Made by a program: the position numbers and the translations under genes
Part shown: positions 37,501 through 48,372 of the stretch, piece by piece
How positions within the stretch are numbered: position 1 is the stretch's first letter
How the letters are laid out: every line of letters begins with the position of its first letter
Notes under the pieces: model-generated
What the model saw: the letters and a program-made list of their open reading frames with translations, nothing else
Database searches by the model: none
What the model was told of the DNA's origin: nothing
DNA from: a virus
IMG/VR virus record: IMGVR_UViG_3300021962_000132
Span: 1 to 55,485 of that record
Strand: one strand, 5' to 3'
Length of the DNA stretch: 55,485 nucleotides

Positions 37501-40445
37501 TCTTACAACCAATTCAAAATCTATACCCACAAACAAATAGAGATAATCCAAACTCAGATCCAAAAGCATCTGTATCATTTGCTCTTCCATCCACAATTGG
37601 TCAAGTGGTCATTAATGAACCACAGAATAGCATTACTAAAGAAACTTTAGAAAAAAAATTAGTTGATACTAGTGTTGGATTTGGTATTACAAATATTGTT
37701 TCTGTTTCTGCTGGCACTGCACATACCTTCTTTACCACAATTGATCATGGTTTAAATCAAGTTACTAAGGTCAATATTATAAATGGTGGTAGTGGATATG
37801 GTGTTGGTAGTGCAAATACTGAATACTATTATAATGCAAGATTAGTTGGTTATGCAGGTTCGACAACCGGACAAAATGCTACTGCAAGAGTGACTGTTAG
37901 TGCTGCAGGAACTATTTCTAATGTTTTAATTATGGATGGTGGTAGTGCCTATGGGATAGGCAATACTATGACGATTGTTGGTATTGCAACAACAACATCA
38001 TTCTCTGAAGCAACTGTTCAGGTAAGTACTATTAATAGTAACATTGGAGATGTATTAAGTCTATCAGGTATTATTCTTGATGAATATGAACAATATAATA
38101 ATCTCTACAAGATTACTGGAATTTCTAGTTCAAAAGAAGTTGTAGTATCATCAGCATCTACTGTTGGTTCATCTGCAATTTCTGGTATTGGAATAACTGC
38201 AGCATCCTTTGCAAATGTTACTCTAACTGGTAAATGTTTAGATGTTTCTTCTATCTCATACAATAGAATTACTGGTCTTGCGACTGTTACAACAGTTCAA
38301 GGTCATGGATTAAATATTAATAATGCAGTTAGGTTCGATGGTGCAGACAATAAGTTTTATAATGGCATATTCTTAGTAAAAGAAGTTGTTGGTCTTTCTA
38401 CTTTTATTACAAACTTTGGAATTAGCACAACAACTCAGTCAACATCTGGAACTATTTCTGTTTATCCACCTGGTTTTGTTGCTGCGGGTGGAAATGTAAC
38501 AGCAGAAAATGAAAACCTTGGAGGAAGACTTTCTGCTCAATATGCAGGAATTACGACAACTATTTCTTCTGCGATTACTGATGAGAATGTAAGTACAATT
38601 AATATCTCTAATGTTGGAGATTATAATTTCCAAATAGGAGATTATCTTCAAATCGATGAAGAAATTCTAAGAATTAAGAGTACTGTCACATCCAATCCAG
38701 TTTCTGTTTTTAGAGGATTGTTAGGCACCCGCAAAACAACCCATGTCAATGGATCTGTTATCAGGAGAATCAAACCACAACCAATAGAACTTCGTAGAAA
38801 TTCTTTAATTCGTGCATCTGCTCATACATTTGAGTATCTTGGTTTTGGTCCGGGTAACTATTCAACTGCTTTCCCTGATAAGCAAGATAGATCTATTACT
38901 CCTCAGCAAGAACTATTAGCACAAGCAACTAAAAAAGATGGCGGTGTAGTTGTCTTTACTGGAATGAATGCTGATGGTAATTTTTACGTTGGTAATAAAA
39001 AAGTAAATTCAACAACTGGAGAAGAAGAAACCTTTGATACTCCTATTCCAACTGTTGTTGGCGAAGATCCTGGAGTAGGTCTTAATTTTGGATTTAATGT
39101 TATCAATCCACTTGAAATTTCTGTAGATCGATCAATTCGTGTTAATGGTGGAGCAGATAATAATATTATTTCTAAGTTTGATGGTCCAGTAGTCTTTAAT
39201 AACAAGATCATATCTACATCAAATAAAGGAATTGAAGCAAATTCAATCTTCCTTCAAGGCAGTGAAACGGTTTCTAGAAAATATACTGTTGGAATTTCTA
39301 CACCAATTCTTGCCGGAAATCCAGGCGATGTTCAGTATAATGCAAATCCTGCAAGTGATGATTATGTTGGATGGGTATATACTAACAATAATCAATGGGA
39401 AAAATTTGGTTATATTGGAGCATTTGAAGATGCTAGAGTTGGAGTTTCTTCTGGCGGAAATTTTGTTGGAATTTCTACTTTAATTAACTTTGTTGCTGGT
39501 GTAGGTGCAACGGTTTCAACTGCTTATAGTTCTACTAGTGGAATTACTACAGTTACTTTCCAGGCAACTCCTCTTCAAATTGGAGTTTCTACTGGTTTAG
39601 GTTTAAACAAAGTATTCTCTGGTATTGCCACAGAATTAAACTTTGTTGGTTATGGTGTATCAATTACTGCTGTTCAAAACGCAGGAATTGCAAGTATAAC
39701 TTTTGATGCTTCTGTAGGTGGATCCGGTTCTCCAGGAGCTCCATTAAATTCAATTCAGTATAATAATAATGGATTTTTTGCAGGTAGTTCTAATTTAGTT
39801 TTTGATGGAACAAATTTAATTGTTGCAAACGCTATCGGTATTAATAATCCTCTTCCAATAGCAAAACTTGATATTATTTCATCTACAACTGAAGCACTTC
39901 ATATTAGATCAACGAGTGGTTCTGGAAACATTGTTACTGTTGATAATGTTAATACAGATACTACGCCATTCATTATTGATGTTAATGGTAATGTTGGTAT
40001 TAATACTCTAACGGCAAATGCTGCCTTAGATGTTGCGGGTAATGTTGCAGTGGTTGGTTCTTTAAGACTTTATGAAACTGATAGGACAAATTATGTTGGA
40101 CTACAAGCACCAGTTTTAGGAACTAACTACACATTAACATTACCAACAACTGTTGGTGCTGCAAGCAGCATTCTTCGCACAACAGGATCGGGTGTTCTTG
40201 ATTGGGTGTCTCCTTCTTCCATAGTTGCCGGTATAGTTACTAATACTGACAATCTTGCTGAGGGTTCTTCAAACCTATATTTCACGCAAGAAAGAGCGCA
40301 GGATTCAATTGCAGCAGCAATCAATGCAGGTATTCAAACTGGAATTAATGTAACTTATGATGATGCAAATAACAGAATTAATTTCAATAATACTGCATCA
40401 ACTCCTTATCCATTCACAACTCGTGGATTTAGTATTCCTATCTGA
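34584..40445 (+). CDS. Giant virion structural protein, 1953 aa
   Basis: A 1953-residue protein, among the largest here. Residues about 1-560 look like a right-handed beta-helix (GTILYVDPNSID ... GNSLTRPFKTIQRALIEAARFSYQ ... TTILLYPGDHIV ... GSRGAEIGISS), as in pectin-lyase-like tail spikes. The middle is a series of beta-rich repeats and the C-terminus has VGINTLTANAALDVAGNV, similar to the repeats of the next fibre genes. It is most likely a long baseplate or fibre adhesin. Nothing supports a specific T4 equivalent. Confidence 0.65.
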   Translation: MGLSRLDNFLKSVRGTILYVDPNSIDSTDSIENQGNSLTRPFKTIQRALIEAARFSYQRGLDNDRFGKTTILLYPGDHIVDNRPGWIPFESNNYLLRSGATSNVFPPFDLTSNFDLTSQDNQLYKLNSIHGGVIIPRGTSIVGLDLRKTRIRPLYVPNPENNNIERSAIFRVTGSCYFWQFTFLDADPNGVCYKDYTTNTFVPNFSHHKLTAFEYADGVNSVNIADDFLIYSAERTDLDMYYEKVGLAYGQASGREVQPDFPVAGINIQSKVDEYRIVGSRGAEIGISSIRAGDGVTATTTITVDLQEVLPGLDVDTPIRIEGVGVDGYDGQFVISEVNSPTQILYKVQNPPLQALPSLTNATLNITIDTVTSASPYIFNCSLRSVYGMCGMLADGSKADGFKSMIVAQFTGVGLQKDNRAFVKYNSSSGTYEDFTAFGNENIQSDSRAVYKPSYENFHIKCQNDAYIQVVSVFAIGYAGQFVVDTGGDQSINNSNSNFGAKALVAKGFRNSAFSRDDVGYITHVIPPKFLETTEVNVEYDSIDVSKTVSVGNTSRLYLYNQNNQGVSPEGVIEGYRLGAKINDTLNVLINQGGSATEYSSKIVMPSSENTASEKKFIVGRSTVGINSIASNTITFTKYHTFENGETVRVISNTGQLPDGLEPNQTYYAITSGVGTDRIKLAKTLNDAISLNALTINSKGGVLNVISRVSDKKPGDYGHPIQYDTTNSQWYVNVSSASTENTIYPTIVGLGTTVLGSATPRTYIKRNPDTRSVIDTAYRLRYVIPADSTLSGRIPIEGYVIQESNSSIGSLNAEVGYQFHPTGATLSNSTQLRNPRIIANASWSSGTARIVTELPHDLQVGSTVEIVNIKSTNNTAGIANTAYNGTFSISGISSAKQFTVSIPNNPGTFTNDTSTRTTSLPYFRKKQFKNTYIVYKSQEIQKYIPGERDGIYHLIVVNASNSPSISPFENEKFLQPIQNLYPQTNRDNPNSDPKASVSFALPSTIGQVVINEPQNSITKETLEKKLVDTSVGFGITNIVSVSAGTAHTFFTTIDHGLNQVTKVNIINGGSGYGVGSANTEYYYNARLVGYAGSTTGQNATARVTVSAAGTISNVLIMDGGSAYGIGNTMTIVGIATTTSFSEATVQVSTINSNIGDVLSLSGIILDEYEQYNNLYKITGISSSKEVVVSSASTVGSSAISGIGITAASFANVTLTGKCLDVSSISYNRITGLATVTTVQGHGLNINNAVRFDGADNKFYNGIFLVKEVVGLSTFITNFGISTTTQSTSGTISVYPPGFVAAGGNVTAENENLGGRLSAQYAGITTTISSAITDENVSTINISNVGDYNFQIGDYLQIDEEILRIKSTVTSNPVSVFRGLLGTRKTTHVNGSVIRRIKPQPIELRRNSLIRASAHTFEYLGFGPGNYSTAFPDKQDRSITPQQELLAQATKKDGGVVVFTGMNADGNFYVGNKKVNSTTGEEETFDTPIPTVVGEDPGVGLNFGFNVINPLEISVDRSIRVNGGADNNIISKFDGPVVFNNKIISTSNKGIEANSIFLQGSETVSRKYTVGISTPILAGNPGDVQYNANPASDDYVGWVYTNNNQWEKFGYIGAFEDARVGVSSGGNFVGISTLINFVAGVGATVSTAYSSTSGITTVTFQATPLQIGVSTGLGLNKVFSGIATELNFVGYGVSITAVQNAGIASITFDASVGGSGSPGAPLNSIQYNNNGFFAGSSNLVFDGTNLIVANAIGINNPLPIAKLDIISSTTEALHIRSTSGSGNIVTVDNVNTDTTPFIIDVNGNVGINTLTANAALDVAGNVAVVGSLRLYETDRTNYVGLQAPVLGTNYTLTLPTTVGAASSILRTTGSGVLDWVSPSSIVAGIVTNTDNLAEGSSNLYFTQERAQDSIAAAINAGIQTGINVTYDDANNRINFNNTASTPYPFTTRGFSIPI

Positions 40446-40775
40446 TTATCCTGCTTCCGGAATAACTACTATATTATAAGCAGTAACATTTGTAGCGGAG
40501 AACGTTTGCCCTGCCGATATCATAATTTCTGTCGGCAGTGCTGCAGATGTGCCTGTTGTGGCAGACGTTGTTGCATTATTTCCGTTAGTGGATGATGCAC
40601 TTACATAAGCAATATTTCTTCCAATTGCAGTTATGCCAAGCGCACTTACAATAACTGACGCCCAACTCATAGAGATATTAGTACCACTCATGTAGTTAAT
40701 AATAACTCTTACGTTTTGTCCTGTGTTATTCGTATAACTTACATTACTTGAACCGCTTAATACTTGCGCTGCCAT
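40446..40775 (-). CDS. Small structural-type protein, 109 aa
   Basis: A 109-residue Ser/Thr/Asn/Ala-rich protein (MAAQVLSGSSNVSYTNNTGQNVRVIINYM, ISAGQTFSATNVTAYNIVVIPEAG). It is encoded on the opposite strand between two giant fibre genes and its stop abuts the end of the first. The composition suggests a beta-rich capsid or fibre decoration protein. No late element is evident before it. Confidence 0.55.
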   Translation of the reverse strand: MAAQVLSGSSNVSYTNNTGQNVRVIINYMSGTNISMSWASVIVSALGITAIGRNIAYVSASSTNGNNATTSATTGTSAALPTEIMISAGQTFSATNVTAYNIVVIPEAG

Positions 40776-40808
40776 ATTCCCAAAAAATACTTTTAGTTAT
40801 TTAGTTTT

Positions 40809-40816
40809 TATAAATA
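40809..40816 (+). promoter_or_regulatory. Late promoter element
   Basis: TATAAATA, 29 bases upstream of the TTG start at 40845; a second copy of the motif at 40850-40857 falls just inside the coding sequence. Confidence 0.6.
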
Positions 40817-40844
40817 ACTAGAAATAACAAGGGGAGAGTGAACC

Positions 40845-43800
40845 TTGGCTATAAATAAGAATTTTGTAGTAAAGCACGGGTTAGAAGTAAATACTAATCT
40901 TATTCTCGCTAAAGCAGAGACTGGTAGAATTGGTATTGGAACCACAAATCCGTCTTCAAGGTTTAACGTATATAATACATCCGAGTCTAAAGTAGTAGTT
41001 GAAAGTTTAGAGCAAGAAGCTTCGATTGTAATTGATTCTGGAATTACTTCAACCTCTTATATTGAGTTCAAGCAAGATGGAACTCTAAAGAGTAATATAA
41101 CATTCGATTCTGCAAATTCTGATTCTTTAGAAATAAATTCTAGAACAAATAAAAATGTCGTAATCGCAAGTGGTGGAGGTGAGGTCGGTATTGGGACCAC
41201 TAATCCATCAGCATTATTTCAAGTAGGTCCTGGACCCTCTTCAGTTGTAATTACGAATTCGAGCGGTATTGGTTCTGTTGGTATTGGTACAGTAACACCA
41301 ACGTCTAACTTGCATGTAGTTGGAACTACTTTATTAATTGGCGATACAATCCAAACTTCAGGATCTGTTGGAATTTCAACTAGAAATCCAATTCAGAGAT
41401 TTCAAATTGGAACCAGAAATGACTTTGTTCCTGCAGTTTCTGTTGCAGGTTCTATCGGTATTTCGACTGATATTATCACTGGTATTGATACCTCAGGTAT
41501 ATTTGTTGGATATGAACTTGTAGGAATAACCACGATCGTTTCTGTTGGAACGACAGTAACTTCTATAGGTTCTGGAACTGTAGGTATTGGAACCACAACT
41601 TTAAATACTACATCTTCTTTAAGTGGTGTATCATTTACATTTGGATTTAGAGACGACAGTAAAGTATTCGTAGTCACTTCTGATGCTAAGACTGGTATTG
41701 GGACCACAAATCCAACATCAAAACTTCATGTTGTAGGAGATACTTTAGTAACTGGAGTATCTACATTTGTAGGATTTTCAACCTTTAATAATGATGTATA
41801 TGTCGCAGGATTATCAACTTTTGCAAGCAATGTACATCTTCTTGATAATAAAAAGTTATATCTTGGTGATGGTAATGATTTAGAAATTTATCATAGTGGA
41901 ACTGATAGTTATATTAAAGATGCTGGAACTGGAAATTTAATTATTAATTCAAATAATGTTCAAATTAAAAATGCTGCTGACAATGAAACTCTTGCCTCCT
42001 TCATTGAGAATGGTCAAGTAGAACTTTATTATGATAATTCTAAGAAGTTTGAAACAATTGGTACTGGTATAACAATAACTGGAGACACTTTTACAAATCA
42101 ACTAAGTGTTTCTGGGGTATCTACATTTGTTAATGGAACAGTATTCATTGGATCTGGTACTACCACTGGCACCGAATTACAAACGCTTCAAGTAACAGGT
42201 GGTGTATATGTTTCTGAAAATATCGGTATTGGAACAACCAGGCCAACATCAAAACTTCAGGTCGTAGGTACTTCTTTAGTAACTGGTATTGCAACTTTCA
42301 AAGATAGAGTTATTTTTGATAGTAAAAATTCAATACAAATTCCTGCAGGAACAACTGCAGAAAGAGATTCTGTAGGAACTGCAGTAACTGGTCAAATTAG
42401 ATACAATACTGAATACTCAACTTTTGAAGGATTTGGACCTGGTGGATCTTGGGGATCCTTGGGTGGTGTAAGAGACGTTGACGGAAACACTTACATTGTC
42501 CCAGAAACAGCACCTGGAGCAAACGAAAATACCTTATTCTTTGTTACTGACGGTACTGAAAAAGTTCAGATAAATCCAGTTGGTAATGTTGGTATTGCTA
42601 CAACAAATCCAACATCAAAACTTCATGTCGTTGGCAATACCTTAATAACTGGAGTATCTACATTCAATGATAACGTTGTAATTGCAGGAGAACTAAGAGG
42701 ACCTGCAAACTTTATTATTGATCCAGCAGCAGTTGGTGATAACACAGGTGCTGTAAGAATTAGAGGTGATTTATATGTAGATGGTACTCAATTCCAAGTT
42801 AATTCTTCCACGATTGAATTAGCTGATCTAAGAGTTGGTATTGCCACAACAGTAGGAACTAATTTATTACTGGATGGTGGTGGTATTGGTATTGGTTCTA
42901 CTAATATTCTAAAATCATTTACTTACAATTATTCAAGTGATGCTTTAAAATCAAGTGAGAATTTAGATTTAGCATCTGGAAAAGTATACAAAATTGATGG
43001 TACTGAATTACTATCATCTAATCAAGTAACTGTTCCAAATGCAAATATTTCGGGAGTTTCTACTCTTTCGAATACTGTAGTTGGTGGTGCCACAACTCAG
43101 TTAGTTGTAAATGGTGATACTAGAATTACTGGTATCTTAACAATAGGATCATCGAGTGTCACATTAAATGGTACAACTAATGCAATTAATGTTGGAACAG
43201 GTCTTACTTTGACTAGCAATGGTATCAACGCTACAGGCATTGTAACTGCATCTACTTTCTACGGTACTGGTGGATTTTTAACTCTAGGTGCTCCCGATGA
43301 TGGTGCATTGACTAGTTCGGGAGCACTCAATACTCTTTCAAGTAGTTCAAAAATAGTTAATAGTATTGATGATTTGAATGAGCTAGCATTTAATATTATC
43401 AGAAACACTGCTGTAACCAATGTCGATTTTTCATCAAATAGTGTTGCCGGAGGATCTCCTCTTTCTATTACACTTTCAGTTACCAGTTCTGGAAATGCTA
43501 ACCGTTATGATGTTGATTGGGGAGATGGAACAACAACATCTGACTATAGTTCGGCATCTATTCCTCACACATATACTCAACCAGCAGGTGGGCAGTTCTC
43601 AATATCACTGGTTGCCAAGAATAATACTGGAGTAGGTGCAGGTAGTAGTTATTCTACGTCTAAGAGTAGTTATATTACAGTATATACTCCAAACCCAACA
43701 GTTTCCTTTGATCTATACAGAACATCTACTGGAGGTTCTGTACTTTCAGGAAATGATCTATATGTAATTGAAGGTCAATCTTTATACTTAGATAATAACA

Positions 43801-45698
43801 CTTCAAATACAAATGGAGCAACCGTTAATTATACAATGAACTGGGGTGATGGATCAACGAATGATTCTATTGCAAATAATACTGCTGCTGGCGGCGCAGA
43901 TGTTTCTGCTTCAAGACTACAACATACTTGGTCGGATGGAACAAATAGTTCTACAAGTAGAGATACACTTACTTTAACCTTAAATGCACATAATACTGCA
44001 GACCCTGCTGTTATTCCTGCTAACGGAACTGCATTATTAAAAGTTTATGATGATGCTCCCACTGCACCTGATGGATTAAGTAGTAAAACATTATCAAATG
44101 TTACCAGCACTGGAACAAGTCCAAGACTTGTTTCTGGATTTACTGATAATACTGGAGGTACTACATTATCTGCTGGCAATGATGTCAATCGTATAACTGG
44201 AGGAACTGCCGAAGCTACAGCAACTGCTTCATTTGCTTATAATGCAAACAGTGGAACTCTTACAGCACAGGTGAACGGGTCCTCTGATGGTTCTAGAGTA
44301 TTGACTAGTGGAGATGATTCTGGAACTTATACAAGTCTAGTAATCACTGAAGAAAGTGATTATCAGTTATTGAATTCTTCTGGTTCAACTACTACCTTTG
44401 CAGCAAGTATCTATTATCCTGGACTGTATAAAGGATTTAAGGCAAAAGTTTCAAAAGCAGTTTCTGCACTAAATGTTGGTGTGAATAGTATGAGACTGCT
44501 TCATAGTGTTACTGGTAACACAAACGCAGTGCAGTTTGTTAAGGATGATGTAACTTCTACACCTGTTGTAAGTATTTCAACTGCAACACTTACAGAAAAC
44601 GTTGCTGGTACTTATCGCTATGTTTCTGGTATTCCTTATTACAACAGTGGTTCTCCATCTCTTACTTTATCTGGACTGACTGTTACAAACCTTACAGGAC
44701 AAACATATACTAACCAATCCGATATTGTTGAAGTTGATACTGGTACAAACCAAGAGGGAACTTCCAGTGCAGCTACAACAGATAGTGATTATACATATTC
44801 TCAAATTAACGGTCCTTCAAGTATGTTAAGTGGTGGGATACCCATTGCTAACGTTGGTGTTTCTTCTCCTTACGCTACCGGAAGTCTGACTGTTCCAATC
44901 ACATCCTCAAGTGTAAGAACTGTCGATCGAGTAAGAGTACGTGCTAAGAATGTAAATGGAACTAGTAGCTATACAAGTGATATTTCTACTAATATTCAAG
45001 TTCATACTGCAGCGCAGAGTGGAATTAGTGAAATTTCAATAGCAGTTCCTTCTGGACTTGGTGATGGAACTTATACTGATAATGGAAAGAGAATTTATGA
45101 TTTTGGCCCTGGAGTTACTACAACAACTCCTTCTTATAATGGAGCAACTAATTTCTATACTAACAATCCATATTCTGAATCATCTTCTCCAGCAGGAATT
45201 ACTACAACAGCAGAAGCAGTTGTTAGATTGGGTGCTATCACTCACAATCAAGTGAATTATTCTGCTGGATATCTTCCAGTCGGTCCAGATTTTTCATCTG
45301 GAAGAAGTGGAACTCAGTATTTTACTTTTGCATTTAGAAGAAGAGTTGTTGCTAACTTTGATATTAACATTACAAGTTCAACTGGTGTTGCTGGTGTTTG
45401 GATTGCTGCTCCAGGAACAAGCATAGATACTACAAGTGGATTAAATGGTTGGTTAAGAGCAGATACTGCTTATGGAGGTTCTGGAGTTCCTGGTAGTGGG
45501 CCGGGTGGAAATGGTTCTGATGGATGTGCTTTCACTAATGGAGATAGAATTCTTACATCAACATCTTTAAGTGGTGGTTATACTATGACATTAGGTAGCG
45601 AAAACATGAGTAATGCTACTGGTAATGTTGTTCTTATAAGAATTGCTTTGAACTCAGGGCAATCCGTAACAAGTCTTAGTATAGGAGTTGCAGCGTAA
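40845..45698 (+). CDS. Long tail fibre protein with PKD-like domains, 1617 aa
   Basis: TTG at 40845 follows GGGGAGAG and is the only well-placed start. The N-terminal half contains at least five repeats of the type [16 protein letters not shown], a common trimeric fibre repeat. Residues about 857-945 and 950-1045 look like two PKD-type Ig domains (YDVDWGDGTT ... HTYT, YTMNWGDGST ... LQHTW). The rest is Ser/Thr-rich. It is a fibre or adhesin carrying Ig-like host-binding modules. Confidence 0.78.
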   Translation: MAINKNFVVKHGLEVNTNLILAKAETGRIGIGTTNPSSRFNVYNTSESKVVVESLEQEASIVIDSGITSTSYIEFKQDGTLKSNITFDSANSDSLEINSRTNKNVVIASGGGEVGIGTTNPSALFQVGPGPSSVVITNSSGIGSVGIGTVTPTSNLHVVGTTLLIGDTIQTSGSVGISTRNPIQRFQIGTRNDFVPAVSVAGSIGISTDIITGIDTSGIFVGYELVGITTIVSVGTTVTSIGSGTVGIGTTTLNTTSSLSGVSFTFGFRDDSKVFVVTSDAKTGIGTTNPTSKLHVVGDTLVTGVSTFVGFSTFNNDVYVAGLSTFASNVHLLDNKKLYLGDGNDLEIYHSGTDSYIKDAGTGNLIINSNNVQIKNAADNETLASFIENGQVELYYDNSKKFETIGTGITITGDTFTNQLSVSGVSTFVNGTVFIGSGTTTGTELQTLQVTGGVYVSENIGIGTTRPTSKLQVVGTSLVTGIATFKDRVIFDSKNSIQIPAGTTAERDSVGTAVTGQIRYNTEYSTFEGFGPGGSWGSLGGVRDVDGNTYIVPETAPGANENTLFFVTDGTEKVQINPVGNVGIATTNPTSKLHVVGNTLITGVSTFNDNVVIAGELRGPANFIIDPAAVGDNTGAVRIRGDLYVDGTQFQVNSSTIELADLRVGIATTVGTNLLLDGGGIGIGSTNILKSFTYNYSSDALKSSENLDLASGKVYKIDGTELLSSNQVTVPNANISGVSTLSNTVVGGATTQLVVNGDTRITGILTIGSSSVTLNGTTNAINVGTGLTLTSNGINATGIVTASTFYGTGGFLTLGAPDDGALTSSGALNTLSSSSKIVNSIDDLNELAFNIIRNTAVTNVDFSSNSVAGGSPLSITLSVTSSGNANRYDVDWGDGTTTSDYSSASIPHTYTQPAGGQFSISLVAKNNTGVGAGSSYSTSKSSYITVYTPNPTVSFDLYRTSTGGSVLSGNDLYVIEGQSLYLDNNTSNTNGATVNYTMNWGDGSTNDSIANNTAAGGADVSASRLQHTWSDGTNSSTSRDTLTLTLNAHNTADPAVIPANGTALLKVYDDAPTAPDGLSSKTLSNVTSTGTSPRLVSGFTDNTGGTTLSAGNDVNRITGGTAEATATASFAYNANSGTLTAQVNGSSDGSRVLTSGDDSGTYTSLVITEESDYQLLNSSGSTTTFAASIYYPGLYKGFKAKVSKAVSALNVGVNSMRLLHSVTGNTNAVQFVKDDVTSTPVVSISTATLTENVAGTYRYVSGIPYYNSGSPSLTLSGLTVTNLTGQTYTNQSDIVEVDTGTNQEGTSSAATTDSDYTYSQINGPSSMLSGGIPIANVGVSSPYATGSLTVPITSSSVRTVDRVRVRAKNVNGTSSYTSDISTNIQVHTAAQSGISEISIAVPSGLGDGTYTDNGKRIYDFGPGVTTTTPSYNGATNFYTNNPYSESSSPAGITTTAEAVVRLGAITHNQVNYSAGYLPVGPDFSSGRSGTQYFTFAFRRRVVANFDINITSSTGVAGVWIAAPGTSIDTTSGLNGWLRADTAYGGSGVPGSGPGGNGSDGCAFTNGDRILTSTSLSGGYTMTLGSENMSNATGNVVLIRIALNSGQSVTSLSIGVAA

Positions 45699-45699
45699 A

Positions 45700-48372
45700 A
45701 TGGCTATTTCAAACGATCAGAAGATAGACTATCTCTGGAAAAAAATTGGTTATGGTAGAGCGAAGACTGATACTGCAGCGATTAAGGATGCAGTAAACGA
45801 ATCAATCTCAAGTGCTTTATTGTTGAGAGGTGATAACGTCTGGGCTCAATCAAATTTAATACCAACGACTATTCCCGGTAGCAGTACATCAGTAGTTACT
45901 TTATATCCAACATCACTACCCGTCGAATGTACTGCAGATACTACTTCTTCCACAAATAGAACTTGGAAAACAAACATTACCGATTGGATTCCGCCAGAAA
46001 TTGGTTCTACTTATCTTGTGAAGGTATACGTTCATACATCAGGCAATGCTGCAACTGCTGCTGCATCTGGAACTCAATTAGTCGCTGCGGGTTCTGGTAA
46101 TAATGATGAGTGGTTCTTCGACTATCAATCAGGAACTTTAAACTTTATTGGAACAAACCTTCCAAGTGGAGTTAATTTTACTGGCAAGAGTGTTTATATT
46201 AGTGGTGCAGTTTATAGTGGAATTAAAGGAGTTCCTGCTGTAGGTTCTGCAAATACCTTTACAAATTTAGACTTAACCGGAAACTTAAATGTATCTGGAG
46301 TTTCCACATTTGCAGGTGGTATTCGAGGTATTGGCATTCAGTCCGGAAGTGTCAATATAGCAACAGGGATTATTACTGCGTTAAATTTTGTTGGTTCTGG
46401 TAATTCCATTTCATATAATGCAGGAACTAAAGTTGTTGATATTAGTATTGGTGGAGGAAATTGGGAGTATGAAAATCCAACAAATACCTATCAAAGTGAT
46501 ATTTACCGCTTGAATGGAAATGTTGGCATAGGAACCATAGACCCAACATCAAAACTTGATGTTCGCGGAAATGTCAATGTTTCTGGAATTGTTACCGCTA
46601 CTGTTTTTGTTGGTGATGGTTCTGGACTGACTGGCATTACTGCATCTGGATCAGGTATTGTTATTAAAGATTCTGGATCTCTTGTAGGCACTGCAGGCAC
46701 AATAGATTTTGGCGATAATTTAACAGTTTCTACAATATCTGCTGGAGTAGTTACTGTCACTTCTTCTGGCGGTGGAGGATCTTCCCAATGGGAGACAACT
46801 GCAGCAGGTATTCATACATTATCTAACGTCGGCATAGGAACCACAAATCCAACAGCAAAACTTCAGGTTAATGGAAATATAAATTTAAATTATGGAAGCT
46901 CAACTACAGCGTCATCTATAACTTGGTCCACCAGTGGCACTGCAAATGTTCTTTTAAAAACTTTTGGAACATCTAACTCTAATACTTCTATGGTATGGAA
47001 TAGTGGAAATCTTATTTCCAATCCAACATCTACAAATAGTGTATATATTGGTGCATGGGCATCACCTAATGCATCAGGAACAAGTAATGTTAGCATTGGA
47101 TCAGGTTGTGGATACTTACTATCAACTGGGGCTAGCAATGTATTTGTTGGTCAGGGTGCAGCATATTTTACAACTGGTTCTAATAATACATTTCTCGGTA
47201 GTCAATCTGGAGGTGTAGTTACTAGTGGAAGTAATAATACAATATTAGGTGGGTTTAATGGTAATTCAGGTGGTTTAGATATAAGAACATCTAATAATAA
47301 TGTTGTAATTGCTGATGGTAGTGGTAATATAAGATTATATGCAAACTCAACTGGAAATATTGGTATAGGAACCACAAATCCAACATCAACCTTTACTGTT
47401 GTAGGAAACGCTTTAATATCTGGAGTAACAACTTCCGGTGGATATAACGCAACCACAGGAAATGATTATAAAATCAATGAAACTTCAGTTCTTAATGCAA
47501 CAACTCTAGGTTCTGGAGTTGTTAACTCTTCTCTAACTTCTGTTGGAACTCTAACTTCTCTAAATGTATCTGGAACAACAACAGCAAATTCTTTTGTAAA
47601 GACTGGTGGAACTTCAAATCAATTCTTAAAGGCAGATGGTTCAATTGATACTAATACTTATCTAACTTCAGCACTACAAAATGTTGTTGAAGATACTACA
47701 CCACAACTTGGTGGAAATTTAGACCTTAATAGTAAAAATATTACCGGTACTGGTGATGTTAATATTACTGGTGTCGTTACTGCTACTTCATTCTCTGGTT
47801 CTGGTGCAAATTTAACTTCTCTAGATGCTTCTAATATTTCTTCGGGAATAGTATCAACTGCTAGACTGGCATCAGGAACCGCAGATTCAACGACATATTT
47901 AAGAGGAGACCAAACTTGGGCAAGTATTAGTGGCGGTGGTGCAACTCTAAGTAATGACACCACAACAGACGCATCTTATTATCCAACATTTTCCAGTGCA
48001 ACTTCCGGAACATATTCAACTGCTTATGTGTCTGATACGAAATGTACTTTCAATCCATCAACAGGCACATTATCAGCGACTCAATTTACATCACTATCGG
48101 ATAAAACTCAAAAGACCAATATTAGACTCATAGATAATTCAATTGAACTTGTGAAACAACTTGAAGGAGTTCGTTATGATTGGATAAATAATCAAAAACC
48201 TTCAATTGGTGTGATTGCACAAGATATTGAAAAAGTACTTCCAGAAGTAGTTGAAACAAATAGTAATGGTTTGAAATCAGTCTCTTATGGAAATATAGTT
48301 GGTGTATTAATTGAAGCAATTAAAGAACAACAAATTCGCATTGAAGAGTTGGAGAAAAAGTTAAATGCCTAA
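45700..48372 (+). CDS. Tail fibre with C-terminal S74 chaperone domain, 890 aa
   Basis: Start ATG 45700. The N-terminus ([24 protein letters not shown]) is a cyanophage fibre start. At least three [12 protein letters not shown]-type repeats follow. Residues about 797-890 ([31 protein letters not shown]...[19 protein letters not shown]...[26 protein letters not shown]) form the intramolecular chaperone/peptidase S74 domain, which trimerises the fibre and then cleaves itself off at the conserved Ser. Overlaps the next gene by 8 bases. Confidence 0.88.
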   Translation: MAISNDQKIDYLWKKIGYGRAKTDTAAIKDAVNESISSALLLRGDNVWAQSNLIPTTIPGSSTSVVTLYPTSLPVECTADTTSSTNRTWKTNITDWIPPEIGSTYLVKVYVHTSGNAATAAASGTQLVAAGSGNNDEWFFDYQSGTLNFIGTNLPSGVNFTGKSVYISGAVYSGIKGVPAVGSANTFTNLDLTGNLNVSGVSTFAGGIRGIGIQSGSVNIATGIITALNFVGSGNSISYNAGTKVVDISIGGGNWEYENPTNTYQSDIYRLNGNVGIGTIDPTSKLDVRGNVNVSGIVTATVFVGDGSGLTGITASGSGIVIKDSGSLVGTAGTIDFGDNLTVSTISAGVVTVTSSGGGGSSQWETTAAGIHTLSNVGIGTTNPTAKLQVNGNINLNYGSSTTASSITWSTSGTANVLLKTFGTSNSNTSMVWNSGNLISNPTSTNSVYIGAWASPNASGTSNVSIGSGCGYLLSTGASNVFVGQGAAYFTTGSNNTFLGSQSGGVVTSGSNNTILGGFNGNSGGLDIRTSNNNVVIADGSGNIRLYANSTGNIGIGTTNPTSTFTVVGNALISGVTTSGGYNATTGNDYKINETSVLNATTLGSGVVNSSLTSVGTLTSLNVSGTTTANSFVKTGGTSNQFLKADGSIDTNTYLTSALQNVVEDTTPQLGGNLDLNSKNITGTGDVNITGVVTATSFSGSGANLTSLDASNISSGIVSTARLASGTADSTTYLRGDQTWASISGGGATLSNDTTTDASYYPTFSSATSGTYSTAYVSDTKCTFNPSTGTLSATQFTSLSDKTQKTNIRLIDNSIELVKQLEGVRYDWINNQKPSIGVIAQDIEKVLPEVVETNSNGLKSVSYGNIVGVLIEAIKEQQIRIEELEKKLNA

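Noticed and set aside
46503-47963. Several long minus-strand open frames opposite the S74 fibre gene
   Set aside because: They mirror the Ser/Thr/Gly-rich repeats of the fibre gene, lack ribosome sites and overlap it entirely.
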